Shown one piece after another: positions 15,268 to 23,357 of a stretch of DNA of 34,835 nucleotides; position 1 is the stretch's first letter; the number at the start of each line of letters is the position of its first letter. The stretch is taken from assembly GCA_958423535.1 (NCBI GenBank), contig CATZRJ010000019.1, forward strand, positions 1 to 34,835. Direction: 5' to 3'. This stretch comes from an uncultured Collinsella sp. Lineage in GTDB: Bacteria; Actinomycetota; Coriobacteriia; Coriobacteriales; Coriobacteriaceae. The notes beneath the pieces were generated by a model, which ran no database searches, was not told the DNA's origin, and saw nothing but the letters and a program-made list of their open reading frames with translations. The position numbers were made by a program, and so were the translations under genes.

Positions 15268-18158
15268 CGGCGTCGCTCGTGGCGTGCACGCCACAGCTGC
15301 AAATAATGACCGATCTGCGCCGACTCGATACGCTGGTAGGAAGTCGTGGGCAGCGACGTCAAGAACTTCTTGCCGTAGCCCTTTGTCACCAAGCGCGGAT
15401 CTGCCAAGATGAGCACGCCGCAATCAGTCGACGAGCGGATGAGACGGCCGGCGGCCTGCTTGACTTCGAGCACCGCCTCGGGCAGCGAGTAGCGCGCCCA
15501 AGCGCGGTCCTCGCGCAGGTTGCGCTCACACGAAAGAGGATCCGTGGGGCTCGAGAACGGCAGCTTGGGGATAATGACGCAGCGCAGTGTCTCGCCGCTG
15601 GCGTCAAAGCCCTCCCAAAAGGCCTTGAGTGCGAACAGCGATGAAGTCGGCTCGTTGATAAACCGATCGCGCAGGCGACGCGGGGACGAGTTGCGCTGTT
15701 GGCAATTGAGCTCCAGGCCCGCTCGCGCCAATTTGGGCTCGACACGGGCATACAGGTCCTCCATATCGCGCCTGTTGGTGAACAGCGTGAGTACCGATCC
15801 GCCCATGGCAAGATGGGCGTCGACCAGGACACGCTCGAGCGCCGACAGGTAGCCCTCGCGATCGCGCGGGTCGGGGATATCGCCAGCAACGACCACGGCC
15901 ATATTTGAGTCAAAGTCATAACTCGAATCCAGGTGCAGCGATGAGGACGTCGAAGCGCCGATACGATCGAGCCCGACGGCATGATTGAAATGCTCAAAGC
16001 TCTTGGACACCGTCATGGTCGCCGAAGCGAAGATGGCCGTGTGCACCTCGGGCAGCCACTCGTTCGCCAAGGCCTCGCCGATATCGATGCGCTCGGCGGT
16101 CATAGACTCCCCGCCCGCTCGCAGCCGGCGGTTCACCTGCAGTGAGTACACATAGTGCTCATCCGTACCCTCAATGATGAGCTTGAGATTCTCGACCAAC
16201 TCGTGAAGACGGCGCGAAATGTCACCCAGGTCGACGACGACCTCGGGCTTATCGGCAGCGACGGCTTGCACCAGCGCGTCTATACTTTTATCCGCCTGTT
16301 CCAGCGCATCGATCGCAGTATGGGCCGACTGCAAAAAATCGTGCCAGTCATCCGACTCGCGCAGCTCGGGGCCAATCCACAGATTCGCGTTGTCATAGCT
16401 CCCGCGGGCACGGCGGCCAAGCTCGCGCACTCCATCGAACACATCGGCAATCGCCATACTCGCACGGGCAACCGTCGACGTCGCTTTGGCGGTGAGTCCC
16501 AGGTAGAGTGTAGAGCCCTCGGAAGTGGCCAGGTCACGGGAAACCTGACTCAGCGCGCCGGCACTCGACCCACCCAAGCGCTCAAACAGCACGCGCGACT
16601 CATCGGCCGAAACCACGCGCGCCCATTGGCGACGAGCCTCGCGCTCGATGGAATGGGCCTCGTCGACCACCCAGTGACGAATCGGAGGCAAAATCCTTCC
16701 CTCGGCGGCCACGTTGCGGAACAGCAGGGAATGGTTGGTGACCACCACGTCGGCATGTGCCGCACGGCGGCGCGCCCCGTGGACCAGGCATTTGTCAGGG
16801 AAGAACGGACACAGACGACGAGCACACTCGCGCGAAGCCGTCGTAAAGTCGGGACGGTTGACGCTGCGCCAGCGAATGCCGAGCGAATCGAGGTCGCCAT
16901 CGGCAGATTGGCACACATACGCCATGATCACCGCAACCGCCGTGAGCGTGTCGGCAGGATCGCGCCTGGTGGTTATCTCGACCTGACTACGGCTCATGCG
17001 TTCGAGCTTGCGCAGGCACGGATAGTGATCATAGCCCTTGAGTGCACAAAATGACAGGCCGCCGTCCAGCTGTTCGGCGAGTTTTGGCAGCTCGTGGTAC
17101 ATAAGTTGGTCGGCAAGATTATTCGATTTGGTCGCAATGCCAACGGTGATGTTGTTTCGGCGAGCGGCCTCGGCAAAGGGAACGAGATACGCCATCGACT
17201 TACCGACGCCCGTGCCCGCCTCGATCACGCGATGGGTACCCGTGACCAGCGCATCGCGCACCTCAACCGCCATCGCGATCTGCTCGTCGCGCGGCTCATA
17301 GGTGGGGTACATACGATTGACCAGGCCGCCGGGGGCGTAATCTGCCTCGATCTCTTCACGGCTCGGCATCTTAAGGACCAACAGCTCGTCCGCATCAACG
17401 CGATCGTCCGCGCGATCGGCCTTGAGCACATCGGCACGAGCGGCGCTGAGCGAAAATATCGAACCCGGGTTCTGGCCAGCCAAAAAAGAAAAAATGGGGC
17501 GATAGGACCAAGGCACGTCCGCGTGCATGTCCGCCAAGCGCGCCATAAGGCCCGAAGGCAGGTCGGTAAGTGCGACCAACAGCACGCGCCACACACCGCA
17601 CAGGGCATCAACGTCTGCGTTCGCACGGTGCGATACTGAATCGCACCCAAACAAGTCGGCCATAAAGGACAGTTTGTGCGATATCAGGCGCGGAAGCGCA
17701 ATGCGCGATAGCGCCAGCGAATCGATCCAGATATCACTCACGTTGACACCGCCTTTGACCGATTCGATAAACGACCGGTCAAACGTGGCGTTATGTGCGA
17801 TAACAGGACAGCCGCCCACAAAATCGGCGAGTGCCGCGACGGCCTCGACGGCCGACGGGGCATCTGCCACATCGGCGTTCGTAATACTCGTGAGCTCGGT
17901 AATCTCTGCAGGAATCAGCTGCTTGGGATGCACGAACGTATCGAAGCGGTCAATGACCTCGCGGCCCGAAAGACGGGCCGCGGAAATCTCAATTAACTCG
18001 TTGTCCTGCACCGAAAGACCCGTGGTCTCGGTATCGAGGACGATTACATCCTCCTCGATGAGGCCAAACGACTGCGTCTTGGCGCGCTCGGCGAGCGTGG
18101 CGTAAGAATCGATGACAAACTGCGGCGTTCCAGGAGATACGGCGTCCTCAATTAGCAT
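15264..18158 (-). CDS. dinG: DnaQ-type exonuclease / DinG-family helicase fusion
   Basis: 964 residues combining a 3'-5' exonuclease and a superfamily 2 helicase for DNA repair or replication, as in Bacillus DinG. The DEDDh exonuclease motifs are all present: DTETTG (Exo I), AHNATFD (Exo II) and HRANADVDA (Exo III). The helicase has Walker A EAGTGVGKS, DEAH box VVDEAHSIE and motif VI QAAGRLIRS. Cysteines in YPCLRK, VCQSADGD and CARRLCPFFPDKC are placed like the FeS cluster of XPD-type helicases. Bacillus DinG lacks the cluster, so its presence here deserves checking. ATG 18158 overlaps the ddl stop (ATGCTAA), implying coupling. No good Shine-Dalgarno is seen. Confidence 0.9.
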   Translation of the reverse strand: MLIEDAVSPGTPQFVIDSYATLAERAKTQSFGLIEEDVIVLDTETTGLSVQDNELIEISAARLSGREVIDRFDTFVHPKQLIPAEITELTSITNADVADAPSAVEAVAALADFVGGCPVIAHNATFDRSFIESVKGGVNVSDIWIDSLALSRIALPRLISHKLSFMADLFGCDSVSHRANADVDALCGVWRVLLVALTDLPSGLMARLADMHADVPWSYRPIFSFLAGQNPGSIFSLSAARADVLKADRADDRVDADELLVLKMPSREEIEADYAPGGLVNRMYPTYEPRDEQIAMAVEVRDALVTGTHRVIEAGTGVGKSMAYLVPFAEAARRNNITVGIATKSNNLADQLMYHELPKLAEQLDGGLSFCALKGYDHYPCLRKLERMSRSQVEITTRRDPADTLTAVAVIMAYVCQSADGDLDSLGIRWRSVNRPDFTTASRECARRLCPFFPDKCLVHGARRRAAHADVVVTNHSLLFRNVAAEGRILPPIRHWVVDEAHSIEREARRQWARVVSADESRVLFERLGGSSAGALSQVSRDLATSEGSTLYLGLTAKATSTVARASMAIADVFDGVRELGRRARGSYDNANLWIGPELRESDDWHDFLQSAHTAIDALEQADKSIDALVQAVAADKPEVVVDLGDISRRLHELVENLKLIIEGTDEHYVYSLQVNRRLRAGGESMTAERIDIGEALANEWLPEVHTAIFASATMTVSKSFEHFNHAVGLDRIGASTSSSLHLDSSYDFDSNMAVVVAGDIPDPRDREGYLSALERVLVDAHLAMGGSVLTLFTNRRDMEDLYARVEPKLARAGLELNCQQRNSSPRRLRDRFINEPTSSLFALKAFWEGFDASGETLRCVIIPKLPFSSPTDPLSCERNLREDRAWARYSLPEAVLEVKQAAGRLIRSSTDCGVLILADPRLVTKGYGKKFLTSLPTTSYQRIESAQIGHYLQLWRARHERRR

Positions 18159-19117
18159 GCAACGCCTGCTCGACGGAGACCCATACGGATCAGGCTGTCG
18201 CACACTTGCGGGAACGTCATGTCATCGGTATGGCGAATCTCGTCAGGATACAGCGACGTATCGGTCATGCCGGGAATGGTGTTGGTCTCGAGAATGACAG
18301 GGCCGTCCTCGCTCACGATAAAATCGCTGCGCGAAATGCCCAGACAGCCGAGGGCCTTATGGGCCGCACAGGCAAGTTCCTGGGCACGCGCATAGTTTTC
18401 GGGCGAAATCTGCGCCGGAATGCGGTGGATATCCGTGGGATCGACGTACTTTACATCCAGGTCGTAGAACTCGCAGTCCTCAGGCTTGCGAATCTCCACA
18501 ATCGGCAGAGCGCGCACGTCGTCCTCGCCATACACGCCCACGGTGATCTCGGTTCCCTCGATGCACTTTTCGACCAGCACCTTATCGCCGTACTCAAAAG
18601 CCTTGGCGATTGCCGCCGGCAACTCGGAGGGCTCGTGTACAAGCGAAATGCCGTAGCTAGAGCCGTTGACGGCGGGCTTTACAAAGCAACGCTCGCCACA
18701 AACATCGACGATACGATTGATATCGATCTCGTCGCCCGCCTCAAGCGCCAGGCCGGGGGCAACGGGGATGCCCGCCTTGGCATACAGAAGCTTTGAAACC
18801 TCCTTATCGGCGCCACATGCGCTGGCGAGCACGCCCGACGCCGTGTAGGGGATACCCAGCGTCTCCATGGCCCCCTGCATGGCGCCATCCTCGCCGCCGG
18901 CGCCGTGCATGGCGATAAACGCCACGTCGAAGCCGCCCGTCGCCATGGTCACCATAAAGTCATCGGCGGCGGTATCGAGCAGCTCCACCGAGGTGTAGCC
19001 AGCCTCCTTCAGTGCCACCACGACATTCTTTCCCGAATTGAGCGAAATCTCGCGTTCGGCGGAATGGCCGCCCGCCAAGACCGCTACGTGCATGTTCTCT
19101 AGGCTTTTACCCGGCAT
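18152..19117 (-). CDS. ddl: D-alanine--D-alanine ligase
   Basis: Cytosolic ATP-grasp ligase making D-Ala-D-Ala for peptidoglycan; 321 residues, the usual size. N-terminal LAGGHSAEREISLNSG carries the conserved Glu for the first D-Ala; the ATP-grasp part has CFVKPAVNGSSYGIS, KVLVEKCIEGTEITVGV and the metal/phosphate motif VILETNTIPGMT. ATG 19117 has GGAGGAG eight bases upstream; the in-frame ATG at 19093 has a poorer site. Nothing indicates a vancomycin-resistance (D-Lac or D-Ser) ligase, and no van genes are near. It is followed directly by the overlapping helicase gene. Confidence 0.96.
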   Translation of the reverse strand: MPGKSLENMHVAVLAGGHSAEREISLNSGKNVVVALKEAGYTSVELLDTAADDFMVTMATGGFDVAFIAMHGAGGEDGAMQGAMETLGIPYTASGVLASACGADKEVSKLLYAKAGIPVAPGLALEAGDEIDINRIVDVCGERCFVKPAVNGSSYGISLVHEPSELPAAIAKAFEYGDKVLVEKCIEGTEITVGVYGEDDVRALPIVEIRKPEDCEFYDLDVKYVDPTDIHRIPAQISPENYARAQELACAAHKALGCLGISRSDFIVSEDGPVILETNTIPGMTDTSLYPDEIRHTDDMTFPQVCDSLIRMGLRRAGVAC

Positions 19118-19202
19118 GGGCAGACTCCTCCTCTATAATTCCTGCAGCTGATACCATATTGTAGCGATACCCTCTACGTTTCCCCAAAATCGAAAGGCTT
19201 CC

Positions 19203-20255
19203 ATGAATCCCAGGACTAAATCTCAAGACATTCGCGACTTGAGCCAAAACGATATTCGTGAACTTGTCGCCGAACTCGGCCAACCCGCTTTTCGCGCAAA
19301 GCAGCTCATCGAATGGGTTTTTGAGAAGAACGTTTGTTCGTTTGATGATATGACCAACCTTCCCAAGGCCTTCCGCGAGCAGCTGAAGGAGGCATTTGCC
19401 TTCGACACGCCGACCGAGCTCGCCAAACAGGTGTCTAAGGATGGCTCTCGTAAATACCTACTCGAGTACCACGACGGCATCTCCGTCGAGACCGTCGGCA
19501 TGCCTCGTCGAAACAAGCTGTCTGTCTGTGTATCCACCCAAGCCGGCTGTGGCATGGGCTGTGCTTTTTGCGCTACCGGCCTGAACGGCCTCAAGCGTTC
19601 GCTGACCGCTCAGGAGATCGTTGACCAGGTACTCCACGTTTCCAACGACTTTGGTGAGCGCGCGACGAGCGTAGTGTTCATGGGCCAGGGTGAGCCTTTT
19701 GCCAACTACGACGAGGTCCTCAAGGCACTGCGCATTCTTAATGACCCAGACGGTATCGGTATCGGAGCGCGCCATCTCACCGTCTCCACCAGCGGTGTTA
19801 TTCCTGGTATTCGTAAGTTTGCCGACATTCCTGAGCAGTTCACGCTCGCCGTCTCTCTGCACTCTGCCATTCAATCCACCCGCAATAAACTCATGCCGGG
19901 CGTTAAGAAGTACACACTTCTGCGCCTTCACGAGGCTCTTCAACTCTACACCGAAAAGACCGGCCGCCGACCGACGTACGAATACGCCATGATCGAGGGC
20001 GTCAATGACACCAACCCCGAGATGCAGGCACTCTGTGACTTCTGCGAGGGCACGCTGTGCCATGTCAATCTGATTCAGCTCAACGATATCGAGGGCAGTC
20101 CTCTCAAGCCGTCGCCGATTCATAAGGTTGAAGACCTTCAGCGTCGTCTTGAGTCCCGTGGTATTGAGACCACCATCCGTAACTCTCGCGGCAACGATAT
20201 CGACGCTGCTTGCGGCCAACTCAAGCAGCGCTTCAAGGTTCAGAAAAACGCGTAG
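19203..20255 (+). CDS. rlmN: 23S rRNA (A2503-C2) / tRNA (A37-C2) methyltransferase
   Basis: Radical SAM enzyme of 350 residues that adds a methyl group to C2 of A2503 in 23S rRNA, and of A37 in some tRNAs. The FeS cluster cysteines are Cys116, Cys120 and Cys123 (CGMGCAFC). The two mechanistic cysteines expected from E. coli RlmN are present at Cys109 and Cys337 (DIDAACGQLK). GQGEPFANYDEV and SLHSAIQSTRNKLMP are RlmN hallmarks; absence of Cfr-specific features and the normal length argue against Cfr. A GAAAGG site precedes ATG 19203. It is transcribed divergently from ddl and followed by a strong terminator. Confidence 0.97.
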   Translation: MNPRTKSQDIRDLSQNDIRELVAELGQPAFRAKQLIEWVFEKNVCSFDDMTNLPKAFREQLKEAFAFDTPTELAKQVSKDGSRKYLLEYHDGISVETVGMPRRNKLSVCVSTQAGCGMGCAFCATGLNGLKRSLTAQEIVDQVLHVSNDFGERATSVVFMGQGEPFANYDEVLKALRILNDPDGIGIGARHLTVSTSGVIPGIRKFADIPEQFTLAVSLHSAIQSTRNKLMPGVKKYTLLRLHEALQLYTEKTGRRPTYEYAMIEGVNDTNPEMQALCDFCEGTLCHVNLIQLNDIEGSPLKPSPIHKVEDLQRRLESRGIETTIRNSRGNDIDAACGQLKQRFKVQKNA

Positions 20256-20271
20256 GGGAGACCAACCTAAA

Positions 20272-20287
20272 CGTTTCATGTGAAACA
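20272..20287. promoter_or_regulatory. Degenerate parS-like site after rlmN
   Basis: CGTTTCATGTGAAACA differs from TGTTTCACGTGAAACA at two positions. It lies 17 bases after the rlmN stop and just before its terminator. Confidence 0.5.
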
Positions 20288-20290
20288 TCG

Positions 20291-20326
20291 AACAGCCCCG
20301 GTTGCTTAATTGCAACCGGGGCTGTT
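20291..20326 (+). terminator. Terminator after rlmN
   Basis: A perfect 15-bp stem (20291-20305 with 20312-20326) around a TTAATT loop. The T-run is short. Confidence 0.85.
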
Positions 20327-20383
20327 TCATATCTATCACTAATTTGCATCGCGCGATTGTTCGACAACTTTTTCGCAAGAAAT

Positions 20384-20422
20384 AAGGGGTCCCTGTTCTG
20401 GCATTCAGACAAGAACCCCCTT
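20384..20422 (-). terminator. Possible terminator of the parAB transcript
   Basis: An imperfect 39-nt hairpin on the minus strand (AAGGGG/CCCCTT outer stem, GTTCTTGTCTG inner arm) is followed by TTATTTCTT. It lies 27 bases after the last gene of the run and faces the rlmN terminator. Confidence 0.45.
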
Positions 20423-20440
20423 CAAAAAGGCTAGTAATTG

Positions 20441-20452
20441 TTAGGTACCTAA
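20441..20452. repeat. Palindrome TTAGGTACCTAA, copy 1
   Basis: A perfect 12-bp palindrome that includes the stop codon of the small exported protein gene. The same sequence recurs at 23943-23954 between yidC and jag. Confidence 0.6.
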
Positions 20453-20703
20453 AAGCCTACATTTTCCCATTGATGATTAACCCAATCTTGATTAATCCTG
20501 GGATTCTTAGTTACCTGAGCTGTACGCATAGCGACATCCTCGGTCATAACGTCCATTTTCTTTTTGGATGTATCGACGATATCCTGCGCCCCGCGAAGCA
20601 GTCCACCACGCAATTCATCATCTGTTGCAACCTTAAATCCCGCAAATGCGCCGACCGCTACAGTTGCAGCCAAAGCAAGAGCAGCCAGAACTTTATTCTT
20701 CAT
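20449..20703 (-). CDS. Small exported or membrane-anchored protein after parB
   Basis: 84 residues, function not recognised. MKNKVLAALALAATVAVGAF is a signal or anchor helix; the rest is charged, with KVATDDELRGGLLRGAQDIV, a Lys/Met-rich helix and an Asn/Trp-rich end (NHQWENVGF). It resembles small YtxH-like anchored helical proteins in build, but I cannot show homology. ATG 20703 overlaps the parB end by 11 bases, with GGGAGG inside parB as its ribosome site, so it is translationally linked to parAB. An upstream alternative start at 20721 would lie further inside parB. Confidence 0.72.
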   Translation of the reverse strand: MKNKVLAALALAATVAVGAFAGFKVATDDELRGGLLRGAQDIVDTSKKKMDVMTEDVAMRTAQVTKNPRINQDWVNHQWENVGF

Positions 20704-21598
20704 CCTGGCCTCCCTGATCAAATTGAATCATTTCACCAAGAATTCGAGACAGTTCTTCCTCATCCTTAAACTCAATCTCGATTTTATTCTTGCCGCGCGA
20801 GCTCTTAACGCGAACGTTCGTGTTAAACACCTGACGCAGAACGCGTGCAGCCTTCTTAAAAGACTGAGGCGTTGCAGGGCGAGGTGTCTTAGGCGTCTCT
20901 CCGGCAGAAAACAATGGAGCAAGATTTTCTGTCGCACGGACAGACAATCCCTCGGCAACAACCTTCTCAGCAAGCTTAATGCGCGCTTCTTCATACGGAA
21001 CCGCAAGAATTGCACGAGCATGACCAGCGGTGAGCTTGCCTTCGAAAATCATCTGCTGAACTACCTCTGGAAGATCAAGCAAACGCAACGAATTGGTGAT
21101 TGCAGAACGAGACTTGCTGACAGCCTTTGACAAGGCTTCTTGAGTCATACCGCTCGAATCGATGAGCTGTCGATATCCCTTAGCCTCTTCGACGGGGTTG
21201 AGGTCTGAGCGCTGAAGGTTTTCGATTAGCGCGAGTGCAAGCATCTCCTCATCATCAACGTCTTTAATGATAACGGGAAGTTCTTCAAGACCAGCAAGCT
21301 TTGAAGCTTGATAGCGACGTTCACCAGCAATAATTTCATAGCCATTACCGTGCTTACGCACAAGAAGCGGCTGCAGAACGCCATGCTCCTGGATTGACTC
21401 ACTCAACTCCCGAAGTTCTGTCTCATTGAAATGAATTCGTGGCTGATTTGGGTTCGGAACGATATCCTCAATCGGAAGTTTAGTTTCCGAAGCAGCATTT
21501 GATGCTGACGTTGCAGATCCACCAGTCTCATATTCAGCTTCCGAGACCAATGCATTGAGTCCACGACCCAAGCCGCCTCGCTTCTTAGGGCTAGGCAC
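20693..21598 (-). CDS. parB: Chromosome-partitioning protein ParB
   Basis: CTP-dependent clamp that loads at parS and spreads; 301 residues. The start KKRGGLGRGLNALVSE is the usual ParA-stimulating N-terminus. The CTP-binding motifs are present: NPNQPRIHF, AGERRYQA (GERR 92-95) and ENLQRSDLNPVEEA. A helix-turn-helix lies around 151-175 (MTQEALSKAVSKSRSAITNS), and a C-terminal dimer domain ends the protein. The start is GTG 21598, overlapping the parA stop by 8 bases. Three perfect parS sites lie immediately upstream of parA. Confidence 0.97.
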   Translation of the reverse strand: MPSPKKRGGLGRGLNALVSEAEYETGGSATSASNAASETKLPIEDIVPNPNQPRIHFNETELRELSESIQEHGVLQPLLVRKHGNGYEIIAGERRYQASKLAGLEELPVIIKDVDDEEMLALALIENLQRSDLNPVEEAKGYRQLIDSSGMTQEALSKAVSKSRSAITNSLRLLDLPEVVQQMIFEGKLTAGHARAILAVPYEEARIKLAEKVVAEGLSVRATENLAPLFSAGETPKTPRPATPQSFKKAARVLRQVFNTNVRVKSSRGKNKIEIEFKDEEELSRILGEMIQFDQGGQDEE

Positions 21599-22391
21599 GT
21601 TTAATCACCTCTTTAGCAAGGTTCATATACGCCTTTGCGCCCTTATTCTGTGGCGCATAGGTAATTACCGGCTCACCGAACGACGGTGCTTCTGAAATTT
21701 TAACGGTACGTGGAATCAAAGTCTTGAACGCCTTGTCGCCAAAATACGATTGAACCTCTTCGACAACCTGGTTCGAAAGCGATGTGCGCGAATCGTACAT
21801 AGTCATAAGCACGCCATAGGTATCAAGGCTCTTATTTAGGCGTGTCTTAACCATCTTCATCGATTCAAGCAGTTTTGTGACACCTTCGAGTGCGTAATAT
21901 TCGCACTGTATCGGAATCAAAACGCTGTCTGCCGCTGTCAACGCATTAATCGTTAGCAAACCCAGTGAAGGCGGGCAATCGATAAAGATGAAGTCAAACT
22001 CATCCTGAATTGGTTCAAGCAGATCCTTTAAGCGAGTTTCACGTGCAATCGCACTGACGAGCTCGATTTCAGCGCCTGCAAGCTGGATGGTAGCTGGAAT
22101 TACGAATACCTTTTTGCAATTCGTATCAAGAACAAGCGATTCGGCCGGCACATCATTCAACAATGCATCGTAGATGCAGTGATCGAGTTCTTCTTTTTCG
22201 ATTCCAAAACCACTCGTACTATTACCCTGCGGGTCAAAATCAACAATGAGCGTCTTTCGTCCCTGTTCACCCAACGCTGCTGCAAGGTTTACAGCTGTGG
22301 TGGACTTACCTACGCCGCCTTTTTGGTTGATGATAGCAATGATACGCGTGTCTTTTGCGCTCTTAGAACGCTTAACGTCGCGAAATCCCAC
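21591..22391 (-). CDS. parA: Chromosome-partitioning ATPase ParA (Soj)
   Basis: Deviant Walker ATPase that drives origin segregation with ParB; 266 residues. KGGVGKST (Lys24 signature, 24-31) is the P-loop, DFDPQGNSTSGFG is motif A', and FIDCPPSLGLLT is Walker B. The length and absence of an N-terminal HTH fit a chromosomal Soj-type protein. The start is GTG 22391 with GGAGGG three bases upstream. The 133 bases between this start and rsmG are almost entirely a parS array. Confidence 0.97.
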   Translation of the reverse strand: MGFRDVKRSKSAKDTRIIAIINQKGGVGKSTTAVNLAAALGEQGRKTLIVDFDPQGNSTSGFGIEKEELDHCIYDALLNDVPAESLVLDTNCKKVFVIPATIQLAGAEIELVSAIARETRLKDLLEPIQDEFDFIFIDCPPSLGLLTINALTAADSVLIPIQCEYYALEGVTKLLESMKMVKTRLNKSLDTYGVLMTMYDSRTSLSNQVVEEVQSYFGDKAFKTLIPRTVKISEAPSFGEPVITYAPQNKGAKAYMNLAKEVIKRA

Positions 22392-22429
22392 GGTCCCTCC
22401 TGGTGTATTTAAAGCTGTTAAACGGAGGA

Positions 22430-22445
22430 TGTTTCACGTGAAACA
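22430..22445. promoter_or_regulatory. parS site 1 (perfect)
   Basis: TGTTTCACGTGAAACA, the consensus ParB-binding palindrome, in the parA leader. Confidence 0.97.
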
Positions 22446-22468
22446 ATCCGATTCGATATCGACTGTTA

Positions 22469-22484
22469 TGTTTCACGTGAAACA
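22469..22484. promoter_or_regulatory. parS site 2 (perfect)
   Basis: A second perfect TGTTTCACGTGAAACA, exactly 39 bp from site 1. Confidence 0.97.
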
Positions 22485-22507
22485 TAACGACTCGACACCA
22501 TCCATTA

Positions 22508-22523
22508 TGTTTCACGTGAAACA
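22508..22523. promoter_or_regulatory. parS site 3 (perfect)
   Basis: A third perfect TGTTTCACGTGAAACA, again 39 bp from the previous one and one base from the rsmG stop codon. Confidence 0.97.
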
Positions 22524-22524
22524 T

Positions 22525-23262
22525 CTAGGCAAGCGGATTCTTCTTCGCCATGCCATTAGCACGAGGAAGAGAAACGGATGACGGACGAGACTTTTTTAAA
22601 ATTATGAACTCACGATGACCCAAGTCATTTGGCAAATTCAAATCATCCGTCAGAAGCGTGGTAAACCCGCATATCTTAGCAGCAGCCATGCCAGACTGAA
22701 GTTCATCGTCCGACGGGTTCCCCTTAGTAATGACAAAGAAGCCTCCATCTTTTAAGAAAGGAGAAGCGTACTCAACGAGAACTGGTAACGGTGCAAGCGC
22801 GCGAGCAGTAACGACAGCAAATTGTTTCTTATGGGATCGGGCATATTCCTCAAGACGATCGTGAACGGCATGAGCATGCTTAAGGCCAAGCTCCTTAACA
22901 AAGGAATTAACGGCATCAACCTTCTTGCCAACCGAATCGATATAGGTAGCCTTTCGTCCGCTTGCAATAGTCAACGGAATACCGGGGAAGCCAGCACCGG
23001 TACCCATATCCAGCAAAGCGCCTTCAGGAGCTTTATTAATATAGGGAAGCAGAACAAGTGAGTCAAGAATATGGAGGATAGCAGCATCATCGACATTTAG
23101 GATGCGTGTTAAATTAGTACTCTTATTGGCTTCCAGAACAAGATCAAGATGCTGGATACAGACACGAAGACTATCGTCGGAGACCTTCAAAGAATAGTCT
23201 TTACAATACGATATGAGACGGGACAGCATCAAGCTTGCCTGCTCATTAGTTAACACAAACAA
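22525..23262 (-). CDS. rsmG: 16S rRNA (G527-N7) methyltransferase
   Basis: SAM-dependent methyltransferase for G527 of 16S rRNA; 245 residues, usual size. The N-terminal helices include NKSTNLTRILN and ILDSLVLLPYI, then the SAM motif LLDMGTGAGFPGIPLTIAS, YIDSVGKKVDAV and VVTARALAPLPVLVEYASPFL. A C-terminal basic Ser/Arg tail follows (KKSRPSSVSLPRANGMAKK). TTG 23262 is preferred because AAAGGAG lies five bases upstream; GTG 23256 is an alternative, and the frame continues further up without a ribosome site. It sits between jag and parA, as usual in Actinomycetota. Confidence 0.95.
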   Translation of the reverse strand: MFVLTNEQASLMLSRLISYCKDYSLKVSDDSLRVCIQHLDLVLEANKSTNLTRILNVDDAAILHILDSLVLLPYINKAPEGALLDMGTGAGFPGIPLTIASGRKATYIDSVGKKVDAVNSFVKELGLKHAHAVHDRLEEYARSHKKQFAVVTARALAPLPVLVEYASPFLKDGGFFVITKGNPSDDELQSGMAAAKICGFTTLLTDDLNLPNDLGHREFIILKKSRPSSVSLPRANGMAKKNPLA

Positions 23263-23307
23263 GACGACTCCTTTCTGACAAAAAACAGTGTATCGAGAAC
23301 TTTTGAC

Positions 23308-23340
23308 AAAAAAAGGGGACGTGGAAACCACGTCCCCTTA
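23308..23340 (-). terminator. Terminator after jag
   Basis: A perfect 12-bp stem (23313-23324 with 23328-23339, AAA loop) is followed on the minus strand by seven Ts. It ends the rpmH-jag transcript, so rsmG-parAB needs its own promoter. Confidence 0.9.
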
Positions 23341-23357
23341 GCATAGACTCGAGAAGC

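Noticed and set aside
18152..19117. ddl as a vancomycin-resistance ligase
   Set aside because: No van neighbours, and the sequence reads as an ordinary D-Ala-D-Ala ligase.
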